Below, one piece after another: positions 19,668 through 28,843 of a stretch of 30,766 bases of DNA. The notes under the pieces are model-generated. The model did no database searches. It had not been told where the DNA came from and worked only from the letters and a program-made list of their open reading frames with translations. The translations under genes and the position numbers were made by a program. Each line of letters opens with the position of its first letter. Position 1 is the first letter of the stretch. The stretch is from Phoronis australis (Eukaryota > Phoronida > Phoronidae). The DNA lies in contig NMRA01000452.1 in the NCBI GenBank assembly GCA_002633005.1, forward strand, positions 64,001 to 94,766. The letters run 5' to 3'.

Positions 19668-21543
19668 CCGTCAGATCGTTTTCCCATTAGGGAAACTTCG
19701 GCTTACCGAAGCTTCGCCGAAACTTCGCTTACCTTTCTTTATCGCTATGGCAACGGACAACGCAGTTCATTCGTACTCTCAAACGAATATTGAATAGTGG
19801 GCTTGAGGCTAACTGAAAATTGTTCGCCTGCCATTTACGATCGTTTATGAAAATGTTCAGTGTCATTCTTCATCAGATATGCTTTCTTTTAGTTATTTAA
19901 GTCCGTCTATTGAGAGCACCTCGGTTACTCTGCAACGCTTAGGAGGACAAGCGGTGAAAAGCCACGCATATCTTTAGAAATGCGTGACTTTCGTGTAAGC
20001 GTATTATTCACGGCATGCGCACCAATATTCATATTACAATATTTTAAGTGGCTTTCCCATCAGAAGCGAGACTTCTCTTTTACCGAAATTTCGTTAAGTG
20101 GAAAAGGTTAACTCCGACAATTAATCTGCTAGTGAAACTTCGCTTCAAATAGCAGGATTTAAAAGCGAAGCTTTGGTACTCACCGAAGCTTCGGTGAAGT
20201 GGGAACAATAAAAGCGAAGCTTCGTCGAAGTTATCGGTAGAGGTCGCAGCAACGATATACGAACACGCGAGATCGGGAGCAAAGAGAGCACGTCACCAGA
20301 GTCGGACGCAGTTGCGATGACCGCATTATCCAGTGAGAGCAATTACCCGAACACAACCTGTAGTAGACACCTCTGCCTGTACATACTGGCGGATTTTTTA
20401 AAGGCATTAACCAACACTTGTCGTTGAAAACAAATACCACAGCTGTATTCAGGTGGAAAAACAACCAAGCTTGGTTTTCGATTTTTAAAAATCGGTGAAC
20501 TATTACGCTAAAAACTACAAACATTGGATACAAATGAAGATAACCTACTGTGCGTTTTGATATACTCGTTGATTTACAACGCTGATCAGAGTTAACAATA
20601 TCACGTGGATTATTCTTTTAATATACAACTAAGCTACATTGAAACATCTATAAACAACACACAGTGACTAAATTAAATGTCAATAATTTTTAAAACATCG
20701 CTGATGGCGCTGTGCATACCGAACTACTTTACTCTAGGAGCAGTAGTTTACTACCGGAAAACTTATTCGTGGAAATGCGCCAATTTTCGATAGTTAGCTT
20801 GTAGTTGTAATAGAACACCTGTGAAGACAACTAAGACGGCTAAGCTTTGTAGTCAACGAGAGAGTGCAAGCAGTGGATGAGGTTGGTCGGTGGGCTAGAG
20901 CTGTGATTTCATTTTCATGATGAGGAAAACCTAGAATAGTTTGTCCAGAGTTTCCAAATTTTCAGTTTGTCTATCACCATATTTACACTTTTGTATAGAT
21001 TTTATGATTTGAGTTCTAATAAAGATTGAACTTGAATTAATGGCACGTGTAGTTTTGTTGGCTGCAACATGTTTGGTGTAGCTGTAATCTGGAAAATTCA
21101 GGGATGGGTTCACAGTTAACTGATTTCTACGTTGTTTTGATACTTTGTTAAACAAAAAATAAAAAAGCAAGTAGATAGGAGTATTAAAATAAAGTAATGA
21201 AAACAGGTACGAAACATTTAAAATCATCGTCCCTTTGGGAATTGGCTCTGTGTCAAGATCAACGCAAAATTAATATTAACTTTTTAGTCTGTTTGTAATA
21301 TTTAAAATGTACCGAGTTAAAACCCTGCAGGCTTTAACTCTGTCCAAATGCCAGAGAAAAACAATTTGGGTGTAATAAGGACCACCATTGTTAAGACAGT
21401 AGTACTAGCTATTTCCTTTCCACTTCATTAGCCTAGATCTACATCAATACAAAGGTCGTGCTGAATAGGCATCATAAAAGTTGTCTGGGGCTTAGGGAAT
21501 CAGAGTGGTGACCATTGTAAGCGAGAAATTCTCCGACACAAGC
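19668..21543. other. 1.88-kb insertion in unit B, no intact gene
   Basis: This is absent from unit A. Its left third is a palindrome-rich AAGCTTCG element (listed separately). The rest (20233-21543) is AT-rich. A minus-strand frame of 100 codons (20231-20533) and one of 98 codons (20931-21227) have no family features. AATAAA occurs on the + strand at about 21018. No transposase was recognised. Confidence 0.5.
19676..20232. mobile_element. Fold-back / MITE-like element rich in AAGCTTCG palindromes
   Basis: Both ends carry the same kind of block in opposite orientation: 'ttttcccattagggaaactt..accgaagcttcg' on the left, and 'caccgaagcttcggtg aagtgggaacaa' on the right. The latter contains the perfect 16-bp palindrome at 20181-20196. 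An internal pair of similar blocks (20052-20106) suggests a nested or duplicated structure. No coding capacity and no clear target duplication were found. Confidence 0.4.
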
Positions 21544-22289
21544 CCAATATTACAATGCGATCACGTGTAAACTACGTTGTCATTATTACGCGTGAGACAT
21601 CCATTACCTAAGGAATGTTGCCACGTCGATAAATGATTACGCTGATTTAATCTAGTACAAAACTCTGTTTAACTTCACCCAAAACTGCTGGTTCTCTCAG
21701 TTATTACGAGTATTGCTTCCTCTAACCTAGAGCAATATTCAACGTAAACGTTCACTCTAAATATAACCTGCGCATGGCTCGAGAAAGGCCATATTTTTCT
21801 TTTCTTTAACTTGCGCAATCCATAGCTCCGCTTGAGGATTTTGAAACCAGGGCGGCGTTCCGTAGTTACAAGTAAGGTGTGGTCACGAGTCTCACTTACA
21901 ATGCATGGTGATAACTCGAGAAGTATTGGGTGATCTTGCGCCTTCTCCAGGTTCTCGTGTCTCGAAACGCTTTCCAAGCTTACTGTCATTGGAACACTGC
22001 ACTGTTACGAAATAATTCCTATCACTCACCTTTCACCAACAGCATATGCTTGAAACTGTTTGTGAAATTTGATCAGTCCCGTTGTTGAGTCTGATAAAAA
22101 TGTCCTTTCACGGGATGATGCCCTCGGATACATCTGGGAGCTTGGCGTGCTTTAGTTGAAGACAAAATTCGCTGCAGCTAAGACCGAACCTTGAAAGAGT
22201 TCTATGCACATTCTAAGTGGCGTCAGTTCATGGAGGAGTTCCGTGGATGGACGCATGTGAAAATGGCAGACGATTTGCTAAGTGTTCTG
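21544..22289. other. 3' flank of GPCR B, no separate gene
   Basis: It matches the 3' flank of GPCR A (about 9845-10600) with many indels. Open frames here are antisense or broken relative to unit A and are not counted as genes. Confidence 0.4.
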
Positions 22290-23270
22290 TCAAAAGCAAA
22301 GGAGTTTATTGAAAGCCTTCCGAAAGCTTTTCATGGAAAGTGCGTAAATGAGAGGATTAACAGCACAGTTAAAATGAATAGCCATGACAAAGATGTCTCT
22401 GATAACTTGCAACGGCAAAGGGGATGTCGGCGTGATTGGACCTGCTGCGCTTCTTAAGATTGAAATTGGTAAGTAGCAGATTTTATAGATGAGCAGAACA
22501 CGAGACATGGTGCGAAGTGTGACATATTGTCGCTGAGCGTCTTCACTGGTTTGAGCGCCTTGAGCGATTATTTTCCGCTTTTGCCTCCACGCTGCAATTA
22601 CGGTGTAAATGTGCGTTGGGTATGTTGCAATCATAGGTATTAACATTAAAAACGCAAGTGCAAGTTTTGACAGGCCAGATCCAAGTAGCGTCTGGAGATT
22701 ACACGCTTGTCCGCTAGGAATAACGTAACCTAGGTGATATGTTGAAATAAACATGAACGGGACAAGCACCACGACCGGATAAAAGATTGCACAGGTCACC
22801 AACGTAGTACACACCCGCTTGGTCATCAGTGCTTTATATCGAAGGGGATGTAATATTGCGACGAATCGGTTTAATGCTACCACAGCCAACATAGACAGAG
22901 TTACACCAAGAGTCCATTTCTGGAAGATCTCCTCGGCGTAGCATTCTATCACAGAGTTTCCAAACGGAGTTGTCCCGTTCGTGACTGTTGCGTATCTCTT
23001 CCAGACGTAGAATGGGTTGTGAAAAGCCGCTCCGAGATCAGTCATGGCTAGTCCGAGTATAATAATATTACTTTCTTCGTCCTTAATAGCATAGAACTTG
23101 AAATACGAAATAACAACGAGAATATTGCCGAAGATAACACAGACAAAAATAATAATTTCGATGATTATGTATAAAACCAAGAGGAACGGCGGAGCGACGG
23201 AGTCTGAAATTGACGCATTTGCCCCCAGTATGTCAAAATAGCTAACTGATTCGTTTTCAATAGTCGACAT
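22290..23270 (-). CDS. Class A (rhodopsin-like) GPCR, orphan, paralogue B
   Basis: A 326-residue receptor, about 80-85% identical (by eye) to the receptor at 10601-11593. It shares all landmarks: GN of helix 1, LAMTD, the conserved Cys pair, NRF replacing DRY, CYLP, NPLIY and the basic helix 8. Differences cluster in the N-terminus, loop 1, helix 4 and helix 5 (for example FLMLIPMIA against FGIYIPMAV), where ligand or membrane contacts differ. It ends at LLCF because the TGG codon that extends paralogue A by four residues is TGA here. The first ATG (23270) aligns with that of A; the open frame upstream begins at GTG. One exon, no disabling change. The ligand is unknown. Confidence 0.92.
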   Translation of the reverse strand: MSTIENESVSYFDILGANASISDSVAPPFLLVLYIIIEIIIFVCVIFGNILVVISYFKFYAIKDEESNIIILGLAMTDLGAAFHNPFYVWKRYATVTNGTTPFGNSVIECYAEEIFQKWTLGVTLSMLAVVALNRFVAILHPLRYKALMTKRVCTTLVTCAIFYPVVVLVPFMFISTYHLGYVIPSGQACNLQTLLGSGLSKLALAFLMLIPMIATYPTHIYTVIAAWRQKRKIIAQGAQTSEDAQRQYVTLRTMSRVLLIYKICYLPISILRSAAGPITPTSPLPLQVIRDIFVMAIHFNCAVNPLIYALSMKSFRKAFNKLLCF

Positions 23271-23523
23271 ATCTTCGAAAGCTGTTTTGCGCACTGAAAC
23301 AATCACCTGGAGTGTATGAGATAATCAATGCGGCACCGCGAACGAAAAACGAAGGAGGGTGTCCTGTGATTGATTGACGCTTTTTGCTGACGATACTCTG
23401 ACTTTTCACATGCCATAGTAAATAATTATGTGACAACGCTCCATGTGCCACTGTTGATATTTTGTTAAGGGACTAATTACTTTCCGGTGCAATTTTGCAA
23501 GCAAAAATTCTTACATAACAGGT

Positions 23524-24494
23524 AAATGCCAATCAAGTTCCATATTCGAGAATCAACTGTGTTACGAGCTTAAATAGAATTTTCTGGTCAATTACCAAAT
23601 GCCAGCTGGATCTCATATGCAAAGGATTATTTAGTTGTGCAAATTAAAAAGAATCATCAAAATCGGACAATGTTTGAGAAATTAATGCATGCTTTTGTCT
23701 ATGAACTTTATGCATTTTTAGCACTACGAGTGGCCATTTTAAAATTTCCAATTTTCGACTTCCTACAGTAGAACAGAAATTTAATTTATTAAGTAGGCAA
23801 TTGTTTTGATATGACTTGGAATAACTCGAGTCACTTTCAGAATCACTTAGATGAAGTTGTGCTGATTCATTGAGAAATGGTAGGGTTCACCCTAAAACAG
23901 TAACTCGTTACGAAATTTGTAAATTGTGTGTGTTTTAACCCTCGTCTTCTGTAAAGAAGGTTAAAAAGTAAAGTTCATGCTTCATAATAAAAAGGACTGC
24001 AGACTACGTTAGCCTAGGCAACACAGCAAATTATTCAATATCTAACCAAGCCAAAACTTTGAATATTGACTGGGTTCTGTTATGTTGAAAAAGGGCCAAA
24101 AAGGCTAAAAATGTAGTGTACGTACCCCTATGTTTACAAATACTATGAAATTAAAATATTACTTGGTAAGTGAGCAACATTGGTCACAGACAGTTTCCTC
24201 TCTTAAAAAATGTTAGGTTAAAATTGTGTTGATTACAAATACATTTGTTTTGAGTTAAATATTAGCATTTGTGTTGTGTACGTACCCCTATATTTTATCA
24301 TGTGCCTATTTTCAAAGAATGACAGACAGTTATGCACATGTATGCAGCTGTACTTTTTATTTGTTCTCTTTGAATAGATTTGGTAAATGAACTGTCTAAC
24401 TCTCAGTAGAACCTAAATATTTTGTATCAACCTGACAGGTCATTGAAATATAGTGTACGTACCCCTGTGCAATGTACGTATCTTCAACCTCGGA
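23524..24494. other. No gene; carries three copies of a 14-mer
   Basis: AT-rich DNA without coding signal. GTGTACGTACCCCT occurs at 24116-24129, 24276-24289 and 24453-24466 (listed as a repeat). The sequence between copies is not otherwise similar. Confidence 0.5.
24116..24466. repeat. Three dispersed copies of GTGTACGTACCCCT
   Basis: The exact 14-mer occurs three times in the same orientation within 351 bp, at intervals of 160 and 177. A partial copy (ATGTACGTATC) follows at 24472. The intervals are unlike each other, so this looks like conserved sites rather than a plain tandem repeat, though a decayed repeat remains possible. Confidence 0.7.
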
Positions 24495-24521
24495 GCTATA
24501 AAGTATTGCTCACAAGAATTT

Positions 24522-24549
24522 TTACTCTGCGCGCGTAAGCGCAGAGTAA
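24522..24549. repeat. Perfect 11-bp inverted repeat, 6-base loop
   Basis: TTACTCTGCGC (24522-24532) and GCGCAGAGTAA (24539-24549) flank GCGTAA. It lies about 45 bp left of the larger hairpin and may be the tip of the same element. Confidence 0.8.
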
Positions 24550-24594
24550 TGTTGTTCCTGGGTTTTCTTCAATTTTATTATTTGGCGAAATAAA

Positions 24595-24760
24595 TCGGAC
24601 GAAAATTGCGACCTGTATCGTGCGAAAAAACAAAAAAAACAAACTTAGTGGAAGAGCAACAAACTTGGCGAAATTTATTACTTGGCGAAAGTATGTTGCT
24701 CTTCCACTAAGTTTGTTTTTTTTGGTTTTTCGCACGATACAGGTCGCAATTTTCGTCCGA
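24595..24760. repeat. Long hairpin with 66-bp arms
   Basis: 24595-24660 is the reverse complement of 24695-24760 with a single mismatch, around a 34-base spacer that itself contains TTGGCGAAA twice. Near-perfect arms imply recent origin or gene conversion. It could be a fold-back MITE; open frames in it are by-products of the symmetry. Confidence 0.9.
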
Positions 24761-24785
24761 TCATCACGAAATTTACACATAACAC

Positions 24786-25167
24786 GTACTTCCGGAAGTA
24801 CTGGAAGTCTATTGTTTTTCGTCAAAATCGGATCCAAGATGGCGGCTGTGGCGGCCATTTTGTCTGCATTTACAGGTTCAAATGCTTCTGGAGGCTACAA
24901 TTTTTTACGTAAAAGGCTAAGAATCGGCACAGTAAATGGACCGGAAGTTTGCTACAATTGTAATGGAAAGTGTTTACTTGCAGTTAAATATGGCGGAAAT
25001 ATCGGCGATCGCGCATGCGCACCTCGATTTTGGCCACAAAACGTTTTGAATTCTCCTCTAGAGGGCGCATTGTAAGACCAATTCCTTCGAATTTTTACTG
25101 GTATTATTTTCGTATAACATGATGTTATACAAAGGCGAAACACCAGAAGTTGCTTTCAAGATGGCGG
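24786..25167 (+). promoter_or_regulatory. Candidate TATA-less promoter: ETS, YY1, NRF1, CTCF-like sites
   Basis: Within 380 bp lie the ETS palindrome GTACTTCCGGAAGTAC (24786-24801), a second ETS core ACCGGAAGT (24940-24948), the YY1-type CCAAGATGGCGGC (24834-24846) with inverted GCCATTTTG (24854-24862), a perfect NRF1 site CGCGCATGCGCA (25010-25021), a CTCF-like CCTCTAGAGGGCG (25055-25067), and CAAGATGGCGG overlapping an ATG (25157-25167). This set is characteristic of ubiquitously expressed TATA-less promoters. The region also sits next to a hairpin repeat, so it might be a repeat that carries such motifs. Confidence 0.4.
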
Positions 25168-25238
25168 ATCTGGCACATGTTGACCCATTTTCAGTCGTGC
25201 TGAAAGGCGATCTTAAACGGGAAGAGAAAAAGACGTGA
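25161..25238 (+). CDS. Candidate first coding exon or short ORF, unknown product
   Basis: Twenty-five codons from an ATG embedded in a YY1-type site give a coding-like peptide beginning MADLAHVDPFSVVL and ending in a charged KREEKKT, then TGA. Housekeeping genes often place YY1 sites over the initiator ATG. The TGA overlaps a GT that could be a weak splice donor (AAGAC|GTGATT at 25234-25235), so this may be a first exon with later exons not recognised. I do not recognise the protein. It may also be chance. Confidence 0.2.
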   Translation: MADLAHVDPFSVVLKGDLKREEKKT

Positions 25239-25239
25239 T

Positions 25240-25549
25240 TTTTTGCATGTGGATTCTTTGAAGTATATTCTTTCAAATGGCCTACAACAATTTTTTCTCA
25301 GACTTACCGTATTCGAGTTATTTGACTTTGAATTTCTTTAAAAAAACGCAAAATTTCATTTTTTTCGAAAAATTAACAGAATTAGGCGATACTATCAGTT
25401 TAGATAGAATTTTGAACGGGCTTTCAGAAGATGGTTTCCATTTTTCGCTAGGACGCCTACTTTTTGAGTTATTTGAGATTTTCTGATAACGCAGTTCCTT
25501 TGTTGAGCGCTCTTGCTGCATTGATGTTGGTTTATCTTCTATTGAAGTA
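25240..25549. other. No gene recognised
   Basis: A 69-codon + strand frame (25277-25486) rich in Phe and Leu and an overlapping minus-strand frame show no family features. Confidence 0.25.
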
Positions 25550-25771
25550 GACTGTAGCCTATTTCTTATTGATTCATGACATCTAAGTTCGTCATATGAA
25601 TGTTGAGATGTTGTTCATCATCGCCACCACCATCATCATATTCGTCATCATTGTCATCATCTTCGTCATCATCTCCGTCGTTGTCTTTTCCGTTAATTTC
25701 GCCAAGTGTCGCTCAAGACTGTAGCCTTTTTCTTACTGATTTCGGACTTCTACGTTCGTCATGTGTATGTT
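25550..25771. repeat. Diverged 167-bp tandem pair enclosing a TCA/CAT triplet tract
   Basis: 25550-25604 and 25717-25771 share 'gactgtagcct', 'tttcttactgatt' and 'acgttcgtcatgtgtatgtt' in order. Between them, 25612-25690 is a run of TCATCA/CATCAT triplets with CAC, TTC and CGT variants. Translated frames through it are low-complexity serine or similar runs and are not counted as genes. Confidence 0.7.
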
Positions 25772-26176
25772 ATTATTACTTCTTTTGTTCANACGACGCT
25801 AGCGACGTCAGTGGTTCATATGCAGAGTGAATGCCGCTATGTTGCGGTGCATCGTTCCCGCTTGTCCGAACTAAGCAGCTGCGAGGAAAGCGGGTATATT
25901 GTTTTTTTTTTACTTCCTCGAGAGTCCGATTTTTAAAGGCTTAGGAAGTGGCTCATGGTAGCGAGGAATGAAATGTACGCTATAAATAGCAAGTATAAGA
26001 CCGCGAAACATCTCCGTGTCTGTGGTCTGCAGACGTCAACAGTGCCTGACGAATGCCGGCTTACCAAATAACTCCATACGTTCGGTTGTCTGCGCCTGTT
26101 CACGACGCCTCTCTGGTATTTCTTCATCACTGTATTCCTGTTCGAATTGATAGCCTGTAAAACTTAACAATCCACC
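25772..26176. other. No gene recognised
   Basis: One ambiguous base at 25792. A T-run at about 25902-25910. No coding or repeat signal of note before repeat R2 starts. Confidence 0.3.
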
Positions 26177-27280
26177 TGCGAAGTCGGGACTGATGAGCTC
26201 TAGCTCGTCCTAAGTCGGGATTGCCAGTTGCCATGTTGGCGTTTATTACTGAGAGTTCTGTTTCAAAATGAATTATTCTCACCCTAACCAATGCTTATAT
26301 AAAACTGAAACAAAGTGTGTCTCATTTGATGCAATTTGTAATGCCTTTGGAGTGTTCGTGAGTGCAAATGATTTGAAAAGCCAGCAATGAATAAATCACT
26401 GCGTTACCGGCTTTAGGTGCAATAAAACTAAGGACGGGACACCTAGGCCGTGTGAGCTCATGCTAATTTAGTGTTTGCTGGCAGAAACTGTTGTGAAACA
26501 ACTCGATTTCTATCCCACGGCCAGGTGTTAGAGGAATCTTTATTTACATTTACATTACTCAAATAATGATTGTCAATGTACATCTTCTGCCCTGACGGTG
26601 CTGTGGCCAAATGAATTCCCCCGACGAGTAAGTAGATTTGCAGTTTCGTGGCTAATTCACCCACATAATCAGATGCACATTACTTTGGCTCACTAGAATA
26701 GTATTTTCTTGACTGGAAGTTTAGTTTCCACTGAACTTTGTCTGGTTTATGTTCGTGATGTCTGATCAGCTTCCGAGCCACTGGCCAGGATAACAAGCGT
26801 TTTGTGTTTAGAACTCAAAAAATCACAAGTCTAAACAACACAGATCTAGGTTCTCCTGTCTGTATCTCACGGAAAATACTTCGAAATTATCTCCGAACAG
26901 ACCCCAAACTCCTGCTACAGACCTTATTGGCCTGCCGAATTTTGAAGGCTACGGTGTTTCCAAATACCAATAAATCCGTATGAGCGAAATAAAACAACAC
27001 GTTTTTATAAGAACTCGGTGTATTTTTATGGGTTTTACATCGAAGTTTGATGATTTATTGGTGTTAAACGATGACTTCATGCAATAAGCTGACACCAGTA
27101 ACCCGTGTTGTGAACTGCTGAACAGACTGTGTGAGAAACCGATGACGTCACTGGATAATTTCAACACCTCCGTCTGCCGTCAGATGTCAGGTAACGCAAC
27201 CGTACCTGTCGTTATCGAGTAGAACTACTCGATCTAAATTGATACAAATTAGGTTGTTTTTGGGTGGCATGCTCCTTTAA
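26177..27280. repeat. Long repeat R2, copy B (other copy 15940-16895)
   Basis: Collinear with copy A except for 161 extra bases (26759-26919) and a 14-bp deletion near 26610. The CRE palindrome is at 27143-27150. Its right edge is 32 bases from the stop codon of the BEL/Pao pol remnant. Copy A has no BEL sequence beside it, so the two were brought together independently. Confidence 0.85.
26759..26919. mobile_element. 161-bp indel with TGT...ACA ends
   Basis: Copy A reads straight through (gttcgtga/ccttattgg at 16528-16543). Copy B has 161 bases beginning TGTCTG and ending GCTACA, flanked by GA on both sides. The ends resemble a tiny solo LTR, but the length is short, the duplication is only 2 bp and no poly(A) signal is inside. 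It may instead be ancestral sequence deleted from copy A. Confidence 0.4.
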
Positions 27281-27311
27281 CAACTTTAACTCCACTAACT
27301 CAATATACACT

Positions 27312-28809
27312 TCAAATATCAGACTTCCTGTCCAACAAACAAACCTTACCAATGTCTCTCAGAAAAGAACCCATATTTGTCCTAATTCTAACCTTACGAT
27401 TCTCACCATGAACATCAGGGAATGTTTCTTCAACAACACCCATAGGCCAGTTACCACGCGAGACATTATCGTCAACAATCAGAACAATATCACCCTCAGC
27501 AATATTAGCACGAGGAGATAATCATTTTTGACGTTCCTGCATAGAGGGCAAATACTCACTGCTTTTGAGCATAACTCATACTACTCGGAATCGACAAAGG
27601 TTTACAACAGTTCAGTCGTTGCAAAATCAACTTGTTAGGTGTCAATACCTCAGGATCATTAAGATCATCACTAATAACAGTTAATGGACGATCGTTGAGA
27701 CTCTTCTCAACCTCGGCCATAAACGTAACCAGAAACTCATCACTGATAATCTGTTCCTTCATAAGAGCGAGAAAAATCTTACGAATTGACCGAATCATCA
27801 GTTCCCACACTCCACCTGTATGACTAGCTGCAGGTGGATTGAAATTCCACTGAAAAGCACGCTTTAACAAATAATCATTAACCTTATCCTGATTCATTAG
27901 TGCAATCTCACGCTTAAGCTCCGCATCTGCACCTCTGAAATTGGTACCGTCATCACTGTAGATAATCTCAGGCAAACTACTAGGACTGATAAATCTAGTC
28001 AGTGCACACAAGAAGGTATCAGTACTCAAACTATGACAAACTTCAATATGCACAGCTCTCAAACTCAAATCAGTGAAAATACAACCAAAACGCTTAACTC
28101 TAACCCTTCCAACCTTCACCATAAAAGGACCAAAATAGTCTATACCAATATATGCAAATGGTGGCTTAAACGGTGACACTCTATCCTTAGGCAAAGAACC
28201 CATAATCTCTTCACCAGGACGTGCATTACGTTTGCGACAATCAAAACATTTGCCAACAACGCGTTTAACTGCAGAAGGGCCTTGCAAAATCCAAAACTTC
28301 TGCCTAATCATTAGGCAGCCAATGACCTTCCTGTTCATGATAGAAGGAAATGACAAGATCAGTTACATAATGCTTATTCGGCAAAATCACAGGATGTCTA
28401 GCATCAAAACACACATCAGCATTTTCAATACGACCACCCACGCGTAATATACCTTCTACCAAGATAGGATTCAGTTTACGCAGGGAACTAGATCTACCAA
28501 TAAGCTTGTTCAATCGTTTAACCTGTCGGTGCTGAACATCACCAGACTCAACATTCAACAACTGGGACAACTCTTGAGAAAATACCTGTGATTGTACATG
28601 CTTAACAATGATCTCAGAAGCCCTCCGGATTTCAGAAATCTTAAGGTAGCCAGAAGGACAATCACTGTCCTTCGTACCAGTACAGCGGAGATACATCTTA
28701 AAACGCAATAACCAAGCAAAACGTTTCAACAGCTTGTACCACGATGAATAACTCTTAAACAATCGATCTAGAGGATGATCACCAGCACGATCAACACCAG
28801 TAGAAAACA
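27312..28809 (-). mobile_element. BEL/Pao retrotransposon, 3' half of pol (decayed)
   Basis: Read right to left on the minus strand: the RNase H-integrase linker with HPLDRL and the GGR..HPVILP block, the H2C2 zinc-binding region (HEQ and later CFDC), the integrase DDE core (Asp in GIDYFGPF, Asp in YSDDGTNF, Glu in GVWELMIRS), and the C-terminal integrase domain ending in TGA at 27312. The frame is broken by a frameshift with a small deletion near 28310-28350, another frameshift near 27560, and a nonsense codon in the last part. Gag, protease and reverse transcriptase are missing: the fragment is cut at 28810 by repeat R1. No flanking LTR in the right orientation was found. It is dead. Confidence 0.9.
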
Positions 28810-28828
28810 TGTGATGATATACTAGAGC

Positions 28829-28843
28829 CTTCTAGAATGTTCT
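28829..28843 (+). promoter_or_regulatory. Three-unit heat-shock element, copy 2
   Basis: TTC-GAA-TTC cores at 28830, 28835 and 28840 are perfect and identical to copy 1. TATATAA follows at 28867-28873 with the same spacing. A promoter here would read away from the BEL remnant into copy 2. Confidence 0.65.

Larger units (their letters stand above)
18810..23523. repeat. GPCR duplication unit B (partner 8370-11845)
   Basis: Collinear, diverged homology with unit A covers 18810-19667 and 21544-23523. The two parts are separated by about 1.88 kb of DNA with no match in unit A (which has about 35 bp there). Flanking blocks, the internal tandem doublet, the receptor gene and its upstream region are all shared. 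Confidence 0.8.

Noticed and set aside
24496-25075. Overlapping 120- and 151-codon frames on opposite strands around 24.5-25.1 kb sharing the peptide KNKLSGRAT.
   Set aside because: The shared peptide results from the 66-bp inverted repeat being read from both strands; it is not a gene pair.
25600-25830. Serine-rich frame over the TCA/CAT triplets.
   Set aside because: Low-complexity translation of a microsatellite, with no flanking gene structure.
27264-27521. 85-codon + strand frame.
   Set aside because: It is the antisense of the BEL/Pao integrase C-terminal region.
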